Assembly: GCA_963818925.1 (NCBI GenBank)
Contig: CAWFTN010000001.1
Span: 310,001 to 374,000 of the forward strand
Reading direction: 5' to 3'
Source: JAMXLG01 sp963818925
GTDB lineage: Bacteria; Vulcanimicrobiota; Vulcanimicrobiia; Vulcanimicrobiales; Vulcanimicrobiaceae
DNA length: 64,000 bases
The translations under genes were made by a program, and so were the position numbers. Under the pieces are notes generated by a model. It had not been told where the DNA came from and did no database searches. It worked only from the letters and a program-made list of their open reading frames with translations. Positions 25,546 through 33,863 of the stretch are shown here, in pieces; the first letter of the stretch is position 1; each line of letters starts with the position of its first letter.

Positions 25546-26690
25546 TGATAGCTCTACACGGAGGTCACGTTATCTCGCAGCCACACGCCGAGCCGGCGCC
25601 GGCGACGGTGCTGATCGAGGGCGGGAAGATCGCAGCGGTCGCGGCTGCCCTCGAGATTCCGGCACAAGCGCGAACGATCGATTGCGCGGGATGTACGATC
25701 GTGGCCGGTTTCTGGAACAGTCACGTGCATTTTTTCGAGCGGAAATGGGCTTGCGCACCGGAGATTCCGGCCGAGGAGCTTAGCGCTCAACTGCGAGACT
25801 TCGAGCGCTTTGGTTTTACAACCGTGTTCGACCTTTCGTCGGCATACGACAATACGTCCGTTATTCGCGGACGGATCGATTCGGGCGAAGTTCAGGGCCC
25901 GCACATGTTTACAACCGGTCCCGGCATCGTTCCACCCGGGTTCGATCTTCCGGATACCGTCTTCGCGCTGCTCGGGCAAATGAAGGTGCCGCTTCCATAC
26001 GCGTCCGACGCCGCCGAAGCTCGCCGCGTTGCGCGTTCGTTGCTCGATGGCGGAGCCGATGCAATCAAACTCTTCGCGTCGATACCGTCCGGCGCGACAT
26101 TATCGGTCGCGACGATGCGCGCAGCCGTCGACGAAGCGCATGGTGCCGGCGTTCGGGTCTTCGTGCATCCGAACACTGCAGACGATATCGAACGCGCGCT
26201 CGACGCCGGGGTCGACGTTATTGCCCACACGACGCCTCGTTCAGGTCCGTGGAGCGAAGAACTGCTCGACAACATGGGCTCGCACAATGTCGCGCTCATT
26301 CCTACGCTATCGCTTTGGGATCACTTAGCGCGGCACGATCGGCATTCGGTGCAGCAACGGCAAATTCAAACGGCAGTTCAACAGCTCGCGTCGTGGCGGA
26401 AACGCGGCGGCACGATCCTATTCGGCATGGACGTCGGAATGGTTGGCTGCGATCCGGAGCGCGAATATGCATTGATGTGCGAAGCGGGCATGAGCGCCGA
26501 TGAAGTTGTCGCAGCGCTCACCACAGCACCGGCAGCGCTTCTCGGAGACGCGCGCCGCAATGGAAAAATCGCGCCCGGATTCGACGCGGATATTGCAATC
26601 GTCGCGGGTGATCCCCTAAGAAACGTCCATGCCTTGCGTGACGTGACGTCGGTTCTGCACGCAAATGGAGTCCTACAGGTTTCGCAATAA
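25545..26690 (+). CDS. Amidohydrolase family protein
   Basis: About 381 residues from ATG 25545, with GAGGAG just upstream. It is a TIM-barrel metal-dependent hydrolase of the imidazolonepropionase/prolidase-like subgroup: HVH metal motif in WNSHVHFFERK, further ligands in VFVHPNT and DVIAHTT, and a late Asp in FGMDVGM. The C-terminal KIAPGFDADIAIVAGDPL is the usual closing strand. The substrate is unknown. Coupling to the regulator and to the cysteine hydrolase suggests they process the same nitrogen compound. The upstream part of the open frame (before 25545) is a shadow of the regulator. Confidence 0.9.
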   Translation: MIALHGGHVISQPHAEPAPATVLIEGGKIAAVAAALEIPAQARTIDCAGCTIVAGFWNSHVHFFERKWACAPEIPAEELSAQLRDFERFGFTTVFDLSSAYDNTSVIRGRIDSGEVQGPHMFTTGPGIVPPGFDLPDTVFALLGQMKVPLPYASDAAEARRVARSLLDGGADAIKLFASIPSGATLSVATMRAAVDEAHGAGVRVFVHPNTADDIERALDAGVDVIAHTTPRSGPWSEELLDNMGSHNVALIPTLSLWDHLARHDRHSVQQRQIQTAVQQLASWRKRGGTILFGMDVGMVGCDPEREYALMCEAGMSADEVVAALTTAPAALLGDARRNGKIAPGFDADIAIVAGDPLRNVHALRDVTSVLHANGVLQVSQ

Positions 26691-26710
26691 GCCGGCCGGA
26701 ACCGGGGATT

Positions 26711-27394
26711 GTGCTATTTCCCGGTAAGAAGCACGGGAGCGAAGCTGCGTCGCATCCTCGAATCGCGACCGTGCGCGACGTCGTCGAGATTATTGCTATT
26801 CTCGCGGCCGGCATCTGGGCATTCTACGTCTTTGCCTACGAGAACCGCATCAAGCCGTCGCTGGCGCACGCCGATCTCGACGTGAACGCCTCGATGCAGC
26901 GGATCAGCGAACACAACGGTCTGATCGCCGTCGGATTGCACGTGCAATTTCGTAACATCGGAACCGTCAAAGCCGACATGCTCGCTGTAGCGGTCAACGT
27001 GTACGGACAGCGAGTGCTGCAAGCGAAACCGCGCGACGTCCACGAAACGCATCCGCTGAAATATCTTTACGCCGGCTACTATAAAACGGGTCCGCTCGTT
27101 CCCGTCTTTAGCGGCGGCTACGTGACGAAGCTCGGAGATCCGGCGACGACGGAAACGACCGAACTCGATCCCGGCACGACGATCAACAACTACTGGACGT
27201 TCTACGTTCCGCGCGGACGCTTCGATCTGTTGACGCTCGGCATGGAGGCTCCGTACACGAAGTACGAAAACTTGCGGTTCCCGACACAGTTGATAACTAC
27301 GCCGCTAGGGGACGTCCATGTGATCGTCAATGCGGATCATTCGAAGATGGAGCAATACAACACCCTCCCCGTTACCTCGCTGGATCTTCGCTAG
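26711..27394 (+). CDS. Membrane-anchored protein of unknown function
   Basis: About 227 residues from GTG 26711. One hydrophobic segment near the N-terminus (about 23-43, VVEIIAILAAGIWAFYVFAY) is followed by a soluble beta-rich domain with LIAVGLHVQFRNIGTVKADML and TTINNYWTFYVPRGRFDLL. That pattern suggests a DUF-type immunoglobulin-like fold exposed to the periplasm. I do not recognise the family. It follows the amidohydrolase gene by 20 bp and may be the last gene of that operon. The start codon is uncertain because no clear ribosome-binding site is seen. Confidence 0.65.
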   Translation: MLFPGKKHGSEAASHPRIATVRDVVEIIAILAAGIWAFYVFAYENRIKPSLAHADLDVNASMQRISEHNGLIAVGLHVQFRNIGTVKADMLAVAVNVYGQRVLQAKPRDVHETHPLKYLYAGYYKTGPLVPVFSGGYVTKLGDPATTETTELDPGTTINNYWTFYVPRGRFDLLTLGMEAPYTKYENLRFPTQLITTPLGDVHVIVNADHSKMEQYNTLPVTSLDLR

Positions 27395-27443
27395 CGGCGC
27401 AGATTCCCGCGGCCACGCTTGACGTGCGGATCGTTTAACTGTA

Positions 27444-27457
27444 TGGTTATATAACCA
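27444..27457. promoter_or_regulatory. Perfect palindrome TGGTTATATAACCA at the arsR-type start
   Basis: A 14-bp perfect palindrome ends two bases before the ATG at 27459. A further half site (TGGTTAA) overlaps the start codon. It is the expected kind of operator for autoregulation by the ArsR-family gene that follows. Confidence 0.6.
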
Positions 27458-27458
27458 A

Positions 27459-27797
27459 ATGGTTAATGATATGAAGCTTGACGCGGTCTTTTCCGCTTTG
27501 GCCGACCCAACGCGCCGCCGCATTCTCGAACGGTTAGCGCGCAAGCCGTCGACGGTTGGGGAAATCGCTTCCGAATTTCCGATCTCGCAACCGGCGATTT
27601 CGAAACACGTTCGCGTTCTCGAAGAGTCGGGACTCATCGAGCGCGACGTCGTCGGACGAACGCATTACTTGAACCTCACGCCGGAAGCGATGGAAGCCGC
27701 GGCTACTTGGATCGAGCGTCAGCGCCGCTATTGGAACGCGGTGCTCGATCGCCTCGATGCCGTTCTTACAAAATCGCCGGAACGAAAGAAGAAGTAA
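27459..27797 (+). CDS. ArsR-family HTH regulator
   Basis: A 112-residue winged-helix repressor. The recognition region reads FSALADPTRRRILERLA then FPISQPAISKHVRVLEESGL, and it lacks the metal-binding cysteines of true ArsR/SmtB sensors. It belongs to the subgroup that is usually linked to SRPBCC (AHSA1) genes, and two of those follow at 4-base spacing. ATG 27459 and ATG 27471 are both possible starts. A 14-bp palindrome lies immediately upstream and suggests autoregulation. Confidence 0.92.
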   Translation: MVNDMKLDAVFSALADPTRRRILERLARKPSTVGEIASEFPISQPAISKHVRVLEESGLIERDVVGRTHYLNLTPEAMEAAATWIERQRRYWNAVLDRLDAVLTKSPERKKK

Positions 27798-27800
27798 ACC

Positions 27801-28238
27801 ATGCAAACGACGGTACCTGCGCTCGTTATTCGCCGCACGTACGACGTGCCGCCCGAGCGCGTATTTCAAGCGTGGACGACGCCCGAAATGGCGAAGCATT
27901 TTTTAGGTCCGGACGACGTCACGACGCCGGAAGTCGAGATGGACGTGCGCGTCGGTGGAACGTACCGCATCGTGATGCAAATGGCTGATGGCGAGCGGTG
28001 GACGGTCGGCGGTGTGTATCACGAGGTGCAGCCTCCGCACCGGTTACAGATGACGTGGCGCTGGAAAGAAGACGACCCGAACGACGAACACGAGTCGTTG
28101 CTGACGCTGGAATTCAATGCGCGCGACGGCGGAACGGAAATGATTCTGACGCACGAGCGACTCGCGAGCGAAGAATCGCGCGCGGGACATGCCCGTGGCT
28201 GGGAATCTATTACCGATCAGCTGAGCAAGGTATTGTGA
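27801..28238 (+). CDS. SRPBCC (AHSA1-like) domain protein
   Basis: A 145-residue START-like hydrophobic-ligand-binding protein. Typical features are IRRTYDVPPERVFQAWTTPE, the EMDVRVGGTYRIVMQ strand and the C-terminal helix ARGWESITDQLSKVL. Proteins of this group beside an ArsR-type gene are common, but their ligand is unknown. It starts 3 bp after the regulator and is followed 4 bp later by a second gene of the same family, so the three genes form one small operon. Confidence 0.9.
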   Translation: MQTTVPALVIRRTYDVPPERVFQAWTTPEMAKHFLGPDDVTTPEVEMDVRVGGTYRIVMQMADGERWTVGGVYHEVQPPHRLQMTWRWKEDDPNDEHESLLTLEFNARDGGTEMILTHERLASEESRAGHARGWESITDQLSKVL

Positions 28239-28242
28239 GGCC

Positions 28243-28668
28243 ATGAGTACGTCTGCATTGGACGCGGTCGTCACCGCCGAATTGCCCGCGTCGCCGCAAC
28301 GCGTCTTCGAAGCACTGACGTCTTCGGAAATCACGAAATGGTGGGTGCGCGAAGGCGTATTCGACACGCGCGAATGGAGCGGCGACGTCCGCGCCGGCGG
28401 CAAGTGGCGCGCAAGCGGCGTTGGGCGAGGAAATCCGTACACGCTGGAAGGCGAATATCTCGAGGTCGACGCGCCGAAGAAGTTGGTGCATACGTGGCAA
28501 GTTTCCGGAGTACCGGTTGTTATGAGCGTGACGTATGAGCTGCAGCCGGCGGAACGCGGGACGCGCGTCACGTTGTACCATGCCGGCTGTCCGACGCAAG
28601 ACGTTCACGACGCGACGCGCATCGGCTGGGAGACGAGTTTCGACGCGCTTCGGAGGTTACTTGAATAA
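28243..28668 (+). CDS. SRPBCC (AHSA1-like) domain protein, second copy
   Basis: A 141-residue paralogue of the preceding gene. It shares the opening VTAELPASPQRVFEALTSSE, the WSGDVRAGGKWRASG strand and a C-terminal helix TRIGWETSFDALRRLLE. It is the last gene of the ArsR/SRPBCC operon. The convergent pseudogene on the other strand ends 133 bp away. The two SRPBCC proteins differ clearly in sequence, so this is an old duplication or two separate acquisitions. Confidence 0.88.
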   Translation: MSTSALDAVVTAELPASPQRVFEALTSSEITKWWVREGVFDTREWSGDVRAGGKWRASGVGRGNPYTLEGEYLEVDAPKKLVHTWQVSGVPVVMSVTYELQPAERGTRVTLYHAGCPTQDVHDATRIGWETSFDALRRLLE

Positions 28669-28801
28669 TCCGAATGATCGATTGGCTCGTCGCAACTGTT
28701 AGCCGCTGAAACGAATCTGATGCAACAGATCGAGCGGGTTGCAAAGACGCGGCGGCTCGCGCAACTTTTTCAGCCCGGCCGCGGTACATGACGGCGAAGA
28801 G

Positions 28802-30054
28802 TTAGAATGTCTGGCCTTGGATTTCGACGGAGAAGCGGCCGCCTTGATTTCCCGACGCGAAGTCGAGGCGCAGAAGCCGATAAATAAAGCCGAAGCCGAC
28901 GTCGGGATGCCATTGGAAGGTTGCCGGTGCGAACGCTTGTGTTCCGCCGCGCACGCGGCTCGCGGACGTTTCCGTAAAGAGCACCCAATGCAACGGGCCG
29001 CGCACCGCTTGCGCGATGCGATATTCCGCTTGGAAATTCTGGGCATCCGTTCCGCAGAACGGTTTGGGATACGCGCGAATCCCATTTCCGCAGACGAGGA
29101 AACTGTCAGGGATGACACCGCCGGTGCGCGCTTCGACAACGTGAAGTGCCACCGCTGACTTGCCAACCGTAAAATATTTTGCGCTGTATTGATAGGAGCA
29201 AAATGGCGGCTGCCATTGCGTCGCCGCAACGCCTCAGTTGTGCGAGTAGCTGCCTTCCAACACCGTGTAGCGCCCCGGATGCTCGCTCGTCTGATACAAG
29301 GAAGGCGCGGTGATTCCGGTGGACTGTGCCGTAGTCGTTCGCGTCGTGCGCACGCCGAGTTGCAATTGATTGTCGTTTGTTCCGTGAACGTAATACGTCG
29401 CTTCAGCGCCGGTGTTCCAGCTGTAATGTTGATCGCTACCGGTTGGCTCTCGCGAAAGACACCACGTCCCCCGAATGCGTCGAACACTAAATCTGATTCA
29501 CGCCCTTTCACCGGATCGACGTGAACCGGTTCCGTGTAGAAAAGGCGGACAAGATTTGCGCGCCGGCTGAGTTGACTGATTGCCGAAAAATACGAACCGT
29601 GCGAATTTAGCGGCGGTGCCGTTAGGATGAAACCGACGCCTTGAATCGGCGCGGACAGTGGCGTATCCGCGTAAAAGGGGTGCTCCGTCAATGCGAACCA
29701 CTTGTCCATCACAATCCAATGGAGCGTGATAGTGTTCGATTCAGCACCGGGTTCAAACGTAAGCCGTGGGATGGCGCCGGCAAGCTTCGTTAGGTTTTCA
29801 TAGTCGCGATCGACGCCTGTTTGGTCCAGGCGATCGCCCTCTTTTAACCAGAGATATTGCCGAACGACCTCCGGCTTGATCACGCCGTACGTTTGAACCG
29901 TCACGCTTTGGATGACGTCTCCTGCGATCGATGCCTCAATACGAGCGATGCGAGCGCTATCGTCAGCGATTGCGGTTGCGAGCGTGCCGATCAGCCATAC
30001 GAGAGAGAAGACAACGATGGTGAGGAGCCGGCGGTGCGACCCTTGCATCTTCAC
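28802..30054 (-). pseudogene. Outer-membrane beta-barrel protein with POTRA-like domain (Omp85-like), disrupted
   Basis: Intact frame 30054 to about 29448: a signal peptide (MKMQGSHRRLLTIVVFSLVW region) and a POTRA-like domain (IQSVTVQTYGVIKPEVVRQY, LTKLAGAIPRLTFEP), up to GGRGVFRE. The frame then turns to junk. The next frame from about 29447 reads PTGSDQHYSWNTGAEATYYV and continues as beta strands down to 28802, except for an in-frame TGA at 29234-29236 (SYSHN-stop-GVAATQW). The final residues FSVEIQGQTF end in Phe, the usual outer-membrane insertion signature. So there are two lesions: a net one-base shift in GCGAGAGCC and a nonsense codon, possibly CGA to TGA. The family is assigned from layout and is close to BamA/TamA-like barrels. 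Confidence 0.75.
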
Positions 30055-30137
30055 TGCAATCAGCGTTCCCTGAATAAGCGTTTCAGTCGGCGGGCAGCTT
30101 AAGGATTTCAGCTACAAAAGCATGGCATAAATCGATC

Positions 30138-30332
30138 GTGAAAGCGACTCTCTCGTTACCGGTGACCGCCATGGCAGTGCTCGCGGCGGGCTGTTCACCG
30201 GGAAGTGCCCACGCCTCGCCCGGTGAGCGCGTGACGAACGCGTGCGGTTCGGATACGCTCGGATCGTTTACGACCCGCAAAAACAAAAAGCCCGGCGACA
30301 TTTCGCCGAGCTTTCGTTCTAGTGCGGTCCTT
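30138..30332 (+). other. Possible truncated lipoprotein gene start
   Basis: From GTG 30138 the frame encodes KATLSLPVTAMAVLAAGC, a plausible lipoprotein signal with lipobox LAAGC, then about 25 ordinary residues. From about 30277 on it reads through the terminator and repeat sequence. I infer a gene remnant cut off by the terminator-repeat module, but chance coding is quite possible. Confidence 0.3.
30279..30312 (-). terminator. Rho-independent terminator of the leftward 2-oxoacid dehydrogenase cluster
   Basis: On the - strand the hairpin AGCTCGGCGA-AATG-TCGCCGGGCT is followed by TTTTTGTTTTT. It resembles the terminator at 13366 and, like it, is followed by a partial copy of the TCCTTCGAC repeat (30328-30340). 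Confidence 0.85.
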
Positions 30333-30340
30333 CGACAAGC
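30328..30340 (-). repeat. Partial copy of the dispersed repeat
   Basis: TCCTTCGACAAGC is the end portion of the element seen complete at 13321-13440 and in part at 33824-33845. It sits beside the terminator at 30279, the same arrangement as at 13366. Confidence 0.5.
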
Positions 30341-30358
30341 GCATGGTGACGCGGGGGT

Positions 30359-31786
30359 TTAGAGCGCGCCGTCTGGGCCCATTTTCTCGAGGCGTTTTCT
30401 CAAGTCGGCGAGGAAGCCGCTTGCGACGTAGCCGTCGACGACGCGATGGTCCAACGAGAGGCATGAGTTCATCACGTAGCGCGGCGCGAACGAGTCATCG
30501 TCGCGTACGAGCAGTTTCTTCTCGACGGTTTCCATCGTAACGATGCCGGCTTGTCCGCCGTTGATGATCGGAGCGGAGGCCCACGAACCGTTCGCACCGT
30601 TGTTGTTCACCGTGAATGTGCCGCCGGCGAGGTCGTCGACGCCGAGCTTATTCCGGCGTGCTTTGTCGATCAACTCACCGCCTGCAATCGCAAGCCCTTT
30701 GATCGAGAGTTTGTCGGCATTCTTGATCACCGGAACGACGAGGTTCGTCGGTAGGCCGATCGCGATGCCGACGTTCAGGTCTTTGTTGACGTAAATGCCG
30801 TCCGCGGTGAATTTTGCGTTCATCAACGGGAAGGCCGAGATCGATTCGATCACCGCGCGAATGAAGAACGGTAGCAGCGTGAGCTTATATCCCGTTTCGC
30901 GTTCGAAACGGTCTTTCTCGCGCGCGCGCCACTTCCACACGTTCGTGACGTCGATCGACACCATCGACCATGCGTGAGGGGCTGCGTGTTTCGACTCCAC
31001 CATGCGTTCGGCAATGATGCGGCGCGCTTGCGTGAGCGGAATGATCGTACCCGGAAGCGGCTCGCCGTACGTCGACGTTCCCGATGCAGCGGGAGCGGGC
31101 GGCGGCGAAGCCGGCGTCGCCGGTGCAAACGACGGCGGCGGCGTTGCACCGAAATTCGTTCCGGTGGCAATCGCCTGACCGACTGCGGCAGCGGGACCCA
31201 TTGCTGCTGCCGTCAACACGTCTTCCGCGGTAACGCGCCCGTTCGTGCCCGTTCCTCGAACCGCGCGAATGTCGAGGTTATTTTCGCGCGCGAGTTTCCG
31301 CACAGCAGGCGATGCTTTGCGAAGCGCATCCTCGGCGCCGGCAGCTTCGAGACCGCCCGGTGCGCCGTATGAACTCGGAATGACGCCGTTGCTCGCGTGC
31401 GTATGTCCGTTACCGGACGCCGCCGCTGCCGGCTTCGTCGGCAGTTGCGGAATGTTGAAGCCGGGAACCGGCTCTTCGTTCGCGCTCGCGGCCATCGATT
31501 CAGGCGTTGACGGCGCCTGCGCGGCCGGCGCGCTTTCAGTCGCGGCGCCGACTTCTTCGATCACGGCAATTGCCGTACCGATCGGCACGGTGTCGCCTTC
31601 TTTCACGAGCACTTGTTTGATAACGCCCGTGACGGGAGCCGGAACTTCCGCGTTGACTTTATCCGTCGACACTTCTAGGAACGGCTCGTACTTCTCAACG
31701 CTGTCGCCCACTTTCTTGAGCCACTGCGCAACCGTACCTTCGGTAACGGTTTCGCCGAGCTGCGGCATCGTAATCGTCGTAGCCAT
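30359..31786 (-). CDS. 2-oxoacid dehydrogenase E2 (dihydrolipoamide acyltransferase)
   Basis: A 475-residue E2 core enzyme. Residues 1-80 are one lipoyl domain with the lipoylated Lys in VSTDKVNAEVP. An Ala/Pro linker follows, then a peripheral-subunit-binding domain (about 160-195, ASPAVRKLARENNLDIRAVR) and the catalytic acyltransferase domain ending with LSLDHRVVDG (catalytic His). It may serve pyruvate or branched-chain 2-oxoacids. With E1-alpha/E1-beta as separate genes the branched-chain type is more likely. It overlaps the E1-beta stop by one base (TAATG). No E3 gene is in the window. Confidence 0.94.
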   Translation of the reverse strand: MATTITMPQLGETVTEGTVAQWLKKVGDSVEKYEPFLEVSTDKVNAEVPAPVTGVIKQVLVKEGDTVPIGTAIAVIEEVGAATESAPAAQAPSTPESMAASANEEPVPGFNIPQLPTKPAAAASGNGHTHASNGVIPSSYGAPGGLEAAGAEDALRKASPAVRKLARENNLDIRAVRGTGTNGRVTAEDVLTAAAMGPAAAVGQAIATGTNFGATPPPSFAPATPASPPPAPAASGTSTYGEPLPGTIIPLTQARRIIAERMVESKHAAPHAWSMVSIDVTNVWKWRAREKDRFERETGYKLTLLPFFIRAVIESISAFPLMNAKFTADGIYVNKDLNVGIAIGLPTNLVVPVIKNADKLSIKGLAIAGGELIDKARRNKLGVDDLAGGTFTVNNNGANGSWASAPIINGGQAGIVTMETVEKKLLVRDDDSFAPRYVMNSCLSLDHRVVDGYVASGFLADLRKRLEKMGPDGAL

Positions 31787-32787
31787 TAGAACTTCACCAA
31801 CTCCCGCATCGCATCGGCCATCGCTGCCGGTGACGACATATACTCATGTTCGAGCGGCTCCGCGTAGCCCATCGCCGGAACGTCGGGCGCGGCAAGGCGG
31901 CGAATCGGCGCATCGAGCGAGAAGAGTGCCTCTTCCGCAACCATCGCCGAAATCTCGGCGCCGATACCACCGAACTTGTTGTCTTCGTGAATAACGAGCA
32001 GTTTGCGCGTCTTCTCAACACTGTTCAGAATCGTCGTGCGGTCCATCGGACGGATCGAGCGCAGATCGATCACTTCGACCGACATGCCTTCGCTCTCCAA
32101 TTGATTCGCCGCCTCGAGCGCCCAGTGCACGTACAAGCCGTACGACACGACCGTCAGCCGGCGTCCCTCTTTGAGAACGTTCGCTTTTCCGATCGGAATC
32201 GTGTAATGGCCTTCGGGTACTTCGCCCTTGATCAAACGGTACGTCTTCTTATGTTCGAGGAAGAGCACCGGATCGGGGTCATCTATGGCCGCGTTCAGCA
32301 AGCCCTTCACGTCGGCGGGAAACGCCGGCGCGACGATCTTCAAACCGGGAACGTGGTAGAAGAGCGCTTCGATCGACACCGAATGCGAGAGCGCGCCGCG
32401 AACGCCGCCGCCGTACGGCGTACGAATCACGAGCGGGCATGTGTATTCGCCGTTCGAGCGATAGCGGGTCTTCGCCGCTTCGCCGACGATTTGGTTGAAC
32501 GCCGGATAGATGAAGTCTGCGAACTGGATCTCCGCAATCGGACGCAGACCTTCCATCGCCATGCCGACCGCGATACCGACGATCGATGCCTCGGCGATCG
32601 GTGTGTCGATCACCCGCTCGGGACCGAATTCGCTGATGAAATCCTTCGTGATGAGGAACACGTTGCCGCGCGCGCCGACGTCTTCGCCGAGAATAACTGT
32701 ACGGTCGTCATTCTTCATTGCTTCGTACAGCGTTTCGCGTACGGCCTCAACGTTGTTGAGGACTTTCGATCCGGCGGTTACTGCCAC
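31786..32787 (-). CDS. 2-oxoacid dehydrogenase E1 component, beta subunit
   Basis: A 333-residue transketolase-like beta subunit. Characteristic stretches: VILGEDVGARGNVFLITK, ADFIYPAFNQIVGEAAKTRY, RTPYGGGVRGALSHSVSIEA and the C-terminal VEVIDLRSIRPMD. It pairs with an E1-alpha subunit to decarboxylate a 2-oxoacid with thiamine diphosphate and pass the acyl group to E2. The gene overlaps the preceding E1-alpha by 10 bases and the E2 gene by one, so stoichiometric coupled translation is expected. Only one beta gene is present for two alpha genes. Confidence 0.94.
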   Translation of the reverse strand: MAVTAGSKVLNNVEAVRETLYEAMKNDDRTVILGEDVGARGNVFLITKDFISEFGPERVIDTPIAEASIVGIAVGMAMEGLRPIAEIQFADFIYPAFNQIVGEAAKTRYRSNGEYTCPLVIRTPYGGGVRGALSHSVSIEALFYHVPGLKIVAPAFPADVKGLLNAAIDDPDPVLFLEHKKTYRLIKGEVPEGHYTIPIGKANVLKEGRRLTVVSYGLYVHWALEAANQLESEGMSVEVIDLRSIRPMDRTTILNSVEKTRKLLVIHEDNKFGGIGAEISAMVAEEALFSLDAPIRRLAAPDVPAMGYAEPLEHEYMSSPAAMADAMRELVKF

Positions 32788-33806
32788 GGCTGCCAGGCTC
32801 CCTCGTAGAGATTGGTATAAAGATCCGACGCTTGCGGATACGGAACGGCTTCCGCTTTATCGGTCGCGTCGTTCGTCTCGCGCAACACGTCTTTTTTCAT
32901 CGCATCAACGTCGGCTTCACTCATGACGCCGTTGTCGACCAGCACCGTGTGGAAATTCGGAACCGGATCGTTCTTGCGCGCTTCCGCGACGATTTCTTTC
33001 GTGCGGTACGTCATGTCGTTGTCGTCGGTGGAGTGCGCCAAGAAGCGGTAGCACATGCCCTCGAGCAGCGTCGGTCCGCCACCGGAGCGCGCGCGATCCA
33101 TTGCTTCTTTGACGTTCGCATAGGTTTCGATCGGATCGAAGCCGTTGAAGCGTTTGCCGGGCATGCCGTATCCCGCCGCGCGTTTCCAAATCTGGGGCTG
33201 CGCCATCTGTTTGGAAAGCGGCGTCGAAATCGCCCACTCGTTGTTCTCGACGAGCATCACGAGCGGCAGCTTGTGAATCGCCGCGAAGTTCATCGACTCG
33301 TGCCACTCGCCTTCGGAGGTCGTACCGTCGCCGCAAGTCACGAGCACCGCGCGTTCGGCTTCACCGCGGTATTGCAGCGCATACGCAGCGCCGACCGCGT
33401 GCGGAATGTGCGCCGCAAGAATCGACGAGAACGACATCATGCCGGCAGCTTTTGACGAGTAGTGGTTCGGGAACTGACGTCCGCCGTTGTGATCTTCGGA
33501 ACGCGCGAAAATCGAGAGCATGATCTCGTACGGCGTGAGACCGATTCCGACGGCAAGACCAAGATCGCGATAATACGGCGCGAGGATATCTTTGCCGCGA
33601 TTGAACGCCATTGCGGCGCCCGCTTGCAGCGCTTCGTGGCCCTCGCTGCCGAGCGCGAACGGCACTTTGCCTTGGCGGTTGAGTTGGAAGCCGCGATTGT
33701 CGAGTTGGCGCTGCAGCAGCATGTTGCGGAAAATCTGCCGCAACTGCTCGTCCGTCAGGCCATGACGATCAAGGCTCTTCGCCTTCGTGTCAGTTCGTGA
33801 AGCCAT
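32778..33806 (-). CDS. 2-oxoacid dehydrogenase E1 component, alpha subunit (copy 1)
   Basis: A 342-residue alpha subunit. The thiamine diphosphate motif begins with CGDGTTSEGEWHESMNFAA and ends about 30 residues on with LVENNEWAIS. ATG 33806 is chosen because the frame upstream (to 33860) translates the dispersed repeat (SSFDKLRMTN) and not gene sequence. It overlaps E1-beta by 10 bases, so this copy is the one most tightly coupled to E1-beta. It is a close tandem paralogue of the gene at 33864-34898. Confidence 0.93.
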   Translation of the reverse strand: MASRTDTKAKSLDRHGLTDEQLRQIFRNMLLQRQLDNRGFQLNRQGKVPFALGSEGHEALQAGAAMAFNRGKDILAPYYRDLGLAVGIGLTPYEIMLSIFARSEDHNGGRQFPNHYSSKAAGMMSFSSILAAHIPHAVGAAYALQYRGEAERAVLVTCGDGTTSEGEWHESMNFAAIHKLPLVMLVENNEWAISTPLSKQMAQPQIWKRAAGYGMPGKRFNGFDPIETYANVKEAMDRARSGGGPTLLEGMCYRFLAHSTDDNDMTYRTKEIVAEARKNDPVPNFHTVLVDNGVMSEADVDAMKKDVLRETNDATDKAEAVPYPQASDLYTNLYEGAWQPWQ

Positions 33807-33823
33807 GCTATCCTTTGTATTTG

Positions 33824-33845
33824 TCATCCTGAGCTTGTCGAAGGA
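33824..33845 (+). repeat. Short copy of the dispersed repeat between the two E1-alpha genes
   Basis: TCATCCTGAGCTTGTCGAAGGA shares its ends with the arms of the element at 13321 but lacks the middle. It is in the 57-bp spacer between the tandem E1-alpha genes. This family of sequence is often seen in genomes of uncultured soil bacteria, from general knowledge. Confidence 0.6.
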
Positions 33846-33863
33846 CGAGACGCGGGACACGCG

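Noticed and set aside
29234..29236. In-frame TGA read as selenocysteine or recoded codon in the outer-membrane barrel gene
   Set aside because: The same gene also has a frameshift at about 29447, the position is not a redox site, no SECIS-like element was noted, and other genes in the window use TGA as an ordinary stop.
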